A stretch of DNA of 8,816 nt, taken from the NCBI GenBank assembly GCA_937942405.1, contig CALDEN010000369.1, forward strand, positions 1-8,816. The letters are read 5' to 3'. The position numbers and the translations under genes were made by a program. This DNA is from an uncultured Saprospiraceae bacterium. Its GTDB lineage: Bacteria; Bacteroidota; Bacteroidia; Chitinophagales; Saprospiraceae. Positions 5,915 through 8,816 of the stretch are shown here, piece by piece. The notes under the pieces are model-generated. The model was not told where the DNA came from. It ran no database searches and was given only the letters and a program-made list of their open reading frames with translations. Numbering within the stretch: position 1 is the stretch's first letter; every line of letters starts with the position of its first letter.

Positions 5915-6412
5915 ATGACTTTCAAAGAAATACAGGATTTGATCAAGCTGGTAGGTAAGTCTAACCTTACCGAAGTAAAGCTTAAGAAAAAAGATTTTGA
6001 AATCTCTATACGGACTAAAAAGTATAGAAGAAACATGCAACAAGCGGTCATGGCTGCACCACAGCCTATGGTATCTATGCAGACAGCTCCGGCTCCTGCA
6101 GTAGCTCCAGCTGTTGCTAAAACTGCTGCCCCAGAGGCAACTGCTGCCGCAGAGATAAGTACGGATAACCTGGTAGAAGTAAAATCTCCTATAGTAGGTA
6201 CATTTTATAGATCTGCGGGTCCAGATAAACCTCCTTTTGTAAAAGTAGGAGATAGTATATCTGAAGGCTCAGTTGTATGTATCGTCGAGGCGATGAAACT
6301 TTTTAACGAGATAGAAAGTGAAGTCGTAGGTAAAGTAGTACAGGTGATGGTAGAAGATGCATCACCAGTAGAATATGATCAGGTATTATTCTTAGTAGAT
6401 CCCAATGGTTAA
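5915..6412 (+). CDS. accB: Biotin carboxyl carrier protein of acetyl-CoA carboxylase (BCCP)
   Basis: BCCP carries the covalently attached biotin that AccC carboxylates and the AccAD carboxyltransferase then discharges onto acetyl-CoA to make malonyl-CoA. In its 165 residues there is an N-terminal helical part ([21 protein letters not shown]). A flexible Ala/Pro-rich linker follows (about 44-80). The biotinyl domain (about 85-163) has the biotinylation motif EAMKL with K128 as target lysine. The segment [19 protein letters not shown] (95-113) corresponds to the 'thumb' that marks acetyl-CoA carboxylase BCCPs and separates them from other biotinyl domains. The reading frame ends inside the start of accC; the two share eight bases (ATGGTTAA, 6405-6412), a sign of translational coupling and matched output of the two subunits. 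Confidence 0.97.
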   Translation: MTFKEIQDLIKLVGKSNLTEVKLKKKDFEISIRTKKYRRNMQQAVMAAPQPMVSMQTAPAPAVAPAVAKTAAPEATAAAEISTDNLVEVKSPIVGTFYRSAGPDKPPFVKVGDSISEGSVVCIVEAMKLFNEIESEVVGKVVQVMVEDASPVEYDQVLFLVDPNG

Positions 6413-7790
6413 AAAATCAGTAAAACAACCCCAGCTTTTTTCTAAGGTACTTATAGCCAATAGAGGAGAAATAGCCTTACGTATCATACGTACATGTAAG
6501 GAGATGGGTATAGGAACAGTTGCAGTTTATTCTACAGCTGATAAAGATAGTTTACATGTACGATTTGCAGATGAGGCAGTCTGTATAGGACCGCCGTCCA
6601 GTGCAGAGTCTTATCTGAGTATCCCCAAGATTATGGCAGCAGTAGAAATCACCAATGCTGATGCCGTACATCCAGGATATGGATTCCTTGCAGAAAATGC
6701 AGATTTTGCAGAAATCTGTACAGAATATGGAGTAAAGTTTATCGGTCCCAGTGCGGACATGATGAAAGCCATGGGAGACAAGATCACTGCCAAAGAAACC
6801 ATGATAAAGGCCAAAGTTCCTGTAGTACCAGGTTCTGAAGGACTGCTCAAAAGCGTAGAAGAAGGACAGAAGATATCTGCTAAAATCGGTTATCCTGTAA
6901 TGCTCAAAGCCACAGCTGGTGGTGGAGGTAAAGGTATGCGTATCATATGGGGCGATGATGATTTTCAGGAAGCTTGGGATGATGCTCGACAAGAAGCGGC
7001 AGCATCTTTTGGTAATGACGGGATGTATGTCGAGAAATTTGTAGAAGAACCTCGACATATCGAAATTCAGATCATCGGAGACCAGTTCGGTAGAGTAATT
7101 CATCTCTCAGAGAGAGACTGTAGTATACAACGTAGACATCAGAAGCTAGTAGAGGAGTGTCCATCACCATTCATGACGGATGACTTGAGGAAGAAAATGG
7201 GGGCAGCTGCCATCAAAGCCGGTAAATCGATTAATTATGAAGGCTTAGGAACGGTAGAGTTTCTTGTAGATAAGTATCGTGAATTTTATTTCATGGAGAT
7301 GAATACCAGAGTGCAAGTAGAGCATTGTGTGACGGAGGAGGTAATCGATCGAGATTTGATAAAAGAACAAATAAAAGTAGCAGCAGGATTTAAACTAGGT
7401 AATAAAAATTATTTCCCTCAGATGCATGCCATCGAGTGTCGTATAAATGCCGAAGATCCTTATAACGACTTCAGACCTAGTCCGGGAAAGATTCACTCTT
7501 TCCATAGTGCCAAAGGACATGGAGTACGTGTCGACACGCATGTCTATGCAGGATATAGTGTACCGCCATATTATGATTCTATGATCGCTAAGTTGATCTG
7601 TAGAGCAGAGACCAGAGAGGAATGCATCAAAAAAATGCAACGGGCACTAGATGAGTTTATCATAGAGGGTATAAAGACCACGATCCCATTCCATCAGAAG
7701 CTATTAAAAGACGAGGATTTCAGATCTGGAAACTTCAATACAGGATTTATAAACACCTTTGATATAGGGGAGGATCCTTCAAAAAAGTAG
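6405..7790 (+). CDS. accC: Biotin carboxylase subunit of acetyl-CoA carboxylase
   Basis: AccC uses ATP and bicarbonate to carboxylate biotin on AccB. The 461 residues cover the three parts of the family. The N-terminal domain starts [14 protein letters not shown] (14-27) and contains [11 protein letters not shown] (88-98). The ATP-grasp domain has the glycine-rich loop AGGGGKGMR (171-179), [12 protein letters not shown] (236-247) and [11 protein letters not shown] (297-307), which holds metal- and biotin-contacting residues. The C-terminal domain has RINAEDP (346-352) and RPSPGKI (357-363). Nothing essential is missing. The first ATG adds about 12 residues before the usual start (family proteins often begin M-F-K-K-I-L-I-A-N-R). 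It is supported by the eight-base overlap with accB. No biotinyl domain is fused, consistent with the separate accB. accA and accD are not in the window. Confidence 0.97.
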   Translation: MVKKSVKQPQLFSKVLIANRGEIALRIIRTCKEMGIGTVAVYSTADKDSLHVRFADEAVCIGPPSSAESYLSIPKIMAAVEITNADAVHPGYGFLAENADFAEICTEYGVKFIGPSADMMKAMGDKITAKETMIKAKVPVVPGSEGLLKSVEEGQKISAKIGYPVMLKATAGGGGKGMRIIWGDDDFQEAWDDARQEAAASFGNDGMYVEKFVEEPRHIEIQIIGDQFGRVIHLSERDCSIQRRHQKLVEECPSPFMTDDLRKKMGAAAIKAGKSINYEGLGTVEFLVDKYREFYFMEMNTRVQVEHCVTEEVIDRDLIKEQIKVAAGFKLGNKNYFPQMHAIECRINAEDPYNDFRPSPGKIHSFHSAKGHGVRVDTHVYAGYSVPPYYDSMIAKLICRAETREECIKKMQRALDEFIIEGIKTTIPFHQKLLKDEDFRSGNFNTGFINTFDIGEDPSKK

Positions 7791-8816
7791 ATGCAAGGTT
7801 TTTGGAAACTTATTTCCCAAACCCGCAATTATAAGGGACCCTTAAGTCTAGCTATAGTCTGTCATATTTTGATGGCTGTTTTTACGATCGTAAGTATCCC
7901 TCTGATTATTCCTTTTTTTCAAGTACTATTTGATCGGATACCAGAGGCTCAGGTCCTGACGGCAGACACAGGAATCGTTTCTTGGTTCGAAAATAAATTT
8001 GTCCATCTTATTCAGACGCAAGGAAAGCAGCATGCTCTTTTGTATGTATGTCTATCCCTCGTGCTCGTATTTTTTCTCAAAAACTTCTTTCGATATTTTG
8101 CCATGTATTTTATGGCTCCAGTACGTAATGGAATCGTCAAAGATCTCCGTTCTGAACTTTACGATAAGTATCTGCGTCTGCCATTAAGCTTCCATAGTGA
8201 TGAGCGTAAAGGAGACATGATATCCAGAATTACGAGTGATATCCAGGAGGTCGATCATAGTATACTCAAAGTAATAGAAGTCATATTTAAGGCTCCGATT
8301 TTAATCATAGGTAGTGTAGGCTATATGTTCTATTTGAGCCCGAGTCTTACCTTGTTTACCTTTGTTTTATTGTTATTTACTGTTTTTGTGATAGGATATA
8401 TCTCCAGCTCATTAAAGAAAGAGTCGCATACGGCACAGAAGACCCTGTCTTATATAAATAGTCATGTCGAGGAGAGCCTTACAGGTATGCGTATTATTAA
8501 GGGGTATGGAGCTGCCGATTTTGTGTCACACAAATTTGAAGCATTTAATGAGACCTATCACCAGTCGCTCAATAGATTACTGAGGAGACGAGATTTATCC
8601 TCACCACTCTCTGAGTTTTTGGGAATTACCGTGGTAGCGGCACTATTGTGGTACGGGAGTAATTTGGTTTTTAACAGTGAGCTCAAGCCCGAAACCTTCT
8701 TTGCTTTTGTATTTGCATTTTACAATGTCATCGAACCAGCCAAGTCATTTTCTACAACCTACTACTCGATACAGAAAGGACTGGCCGCTCTAGAACGAGT
8801 AGACGAGATTATGGAT
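7791..8816 (+). CDS. ABC exporter, transmembrane domain (C-terminal ATPase part beyond window)
   Basis: The reading frame opens with an ATG directly after the accC TAG stop and is still open at the right edge, giving 342 residues. It looks like the type I exporter half-transporter fold (MsbA-like), in which an N-terminal six-helix domain is followed by a nucleotide-binding domain. Hydrophobic segments lie at about 18-47, 81-109, 163-183, 186-206, 272-293 and 300-318. The coupling-region segment LRLPLSFHSDERKGDMISRITSDIQEVD (128-155) and the SHVEESLTGMRIIKGYGAAD stretch (224-243) are typical of the family. The last visible residues (LAALERVDEIMD) form the usual bridge to the ATPase domain, so the Walker motifs should follow just outside the window. 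Substrate is not determined. A lipid or lipid A precursor role is suggested only by family resemblance and by linkage to fatty acid genes; a drug or peptide exporter remains possible. Confidence 0.9.
   Translation, partial: MQGFWKLISQTRNYKGPLSLAIVCHILMAVFTIVSIPLIIPFFQVLFDRIPEAQVLTADTGIVSWFENKFVHLIQTQGKQHALLYVCLSLVLVFFLKNFFRYFAMYFMAPVRNGIVKDLRSELYDKYLRLPLSFHSDERKGDMISRITSDIQEVDHSILKVIEVIFKAPILIIGSVGYMFYLSPSLTLFTFVLLLFTVFVIGYISSSLKKESHTAQKTLSYINSHVEESLTGMRIIKGYGAADFVSHKFEAFNETYHQSLNRLLRRRDLSSPLSEFLGITVVAALLWYGSNLVFNSELKPETFFAFVFAFYNVIEPAKSFSTTYYSIQKGLAALERVDEIMD

Noticed and set aside
6552..7103. 183-residue open frame on the minus strand inside accC
   Set aside because: It lies fully antisense to a complete, motif-rich accC, has an odd Cys/His/Phe-rich composition and shows no recognisable domain. 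It is a shadow of codon bias in accC.
7999..8187. 62-residue plus-strand open frame near the right edge
   Set aside because: It is out of frame within the ABC exporter, whose frame is open from 7791 to the window end and fits the exporter fold.

Overview
The window looks like ordinary chromosomal DNA from a member of the Bacteroidota. It is AT-rich and lacks Shine-Dalgarno-like sequence at most starts. It has exact matches to the Bacteroidota -7 promoter element (TAnnTTTG), a Bacteroidota-type FeoB, and a fabH-efp-accB-accC cluster. I cannot place it below phylum. I see no tRNA, rRNA, CRISPR array, insertion sequence, phage gene or anomalous-composition island.

Layout. (1) Positions 1-685, minus strand: a small acylphosphatase abuts an unrecognised membrane protein that runs off the left edge. 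(2) Positions 686-790: a divergent control region. It carries a promoter for the acylphosphatase, a -7 element for the iron genes and a 21-bp inverted repeat that could be a metal-regulator operator. (3) Positions 791-2973, plus strand: feoA and feoB, a ferrous iron uptake operon. (4) Positions 2974-3197: a convergent gap with two stem-loops that look like terminators. (5) Positions 3198-4022, minus strand: an exported protein joining a thioredoxin-like domain to a C-terminal SPOR domain. (6) Positions 4023-4300: an AT-rich divergent gap. (7) Positions 4301-8816, plus strand: fabH, efp, accB, accC and the start of an ABC exporter, packed very tightly from efp onward.

How the genes work together. 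AccC carboxylates the biotin carried by AccB, the first half-reaction of acetyl-CoA carboxylase. FabH uses the resulting malonyl units, as malonyl-ACP, to start fatty acid chains. EF-P sits between them and rescues ribosomes at proline-rich stretches. The exporter start codon follows the accC stop directly, so its expression is probably tied to fatty acid supply; a lipid substrate is possible but is inference. FeoA and FeoB form a separate Fe(II) import unit. The thioredoxin-SPOR protein is probably periplasmic and may be directed to septal peptidoglycan.

I did not find a convincing undescribed system. The items most worth a second look are the thioredoxin-SPOR domain combination, the inverted repeat in front of feoAB, an apparently leaderless acylphosphatase transcript, and the coupling of the ABC exporter to accC.
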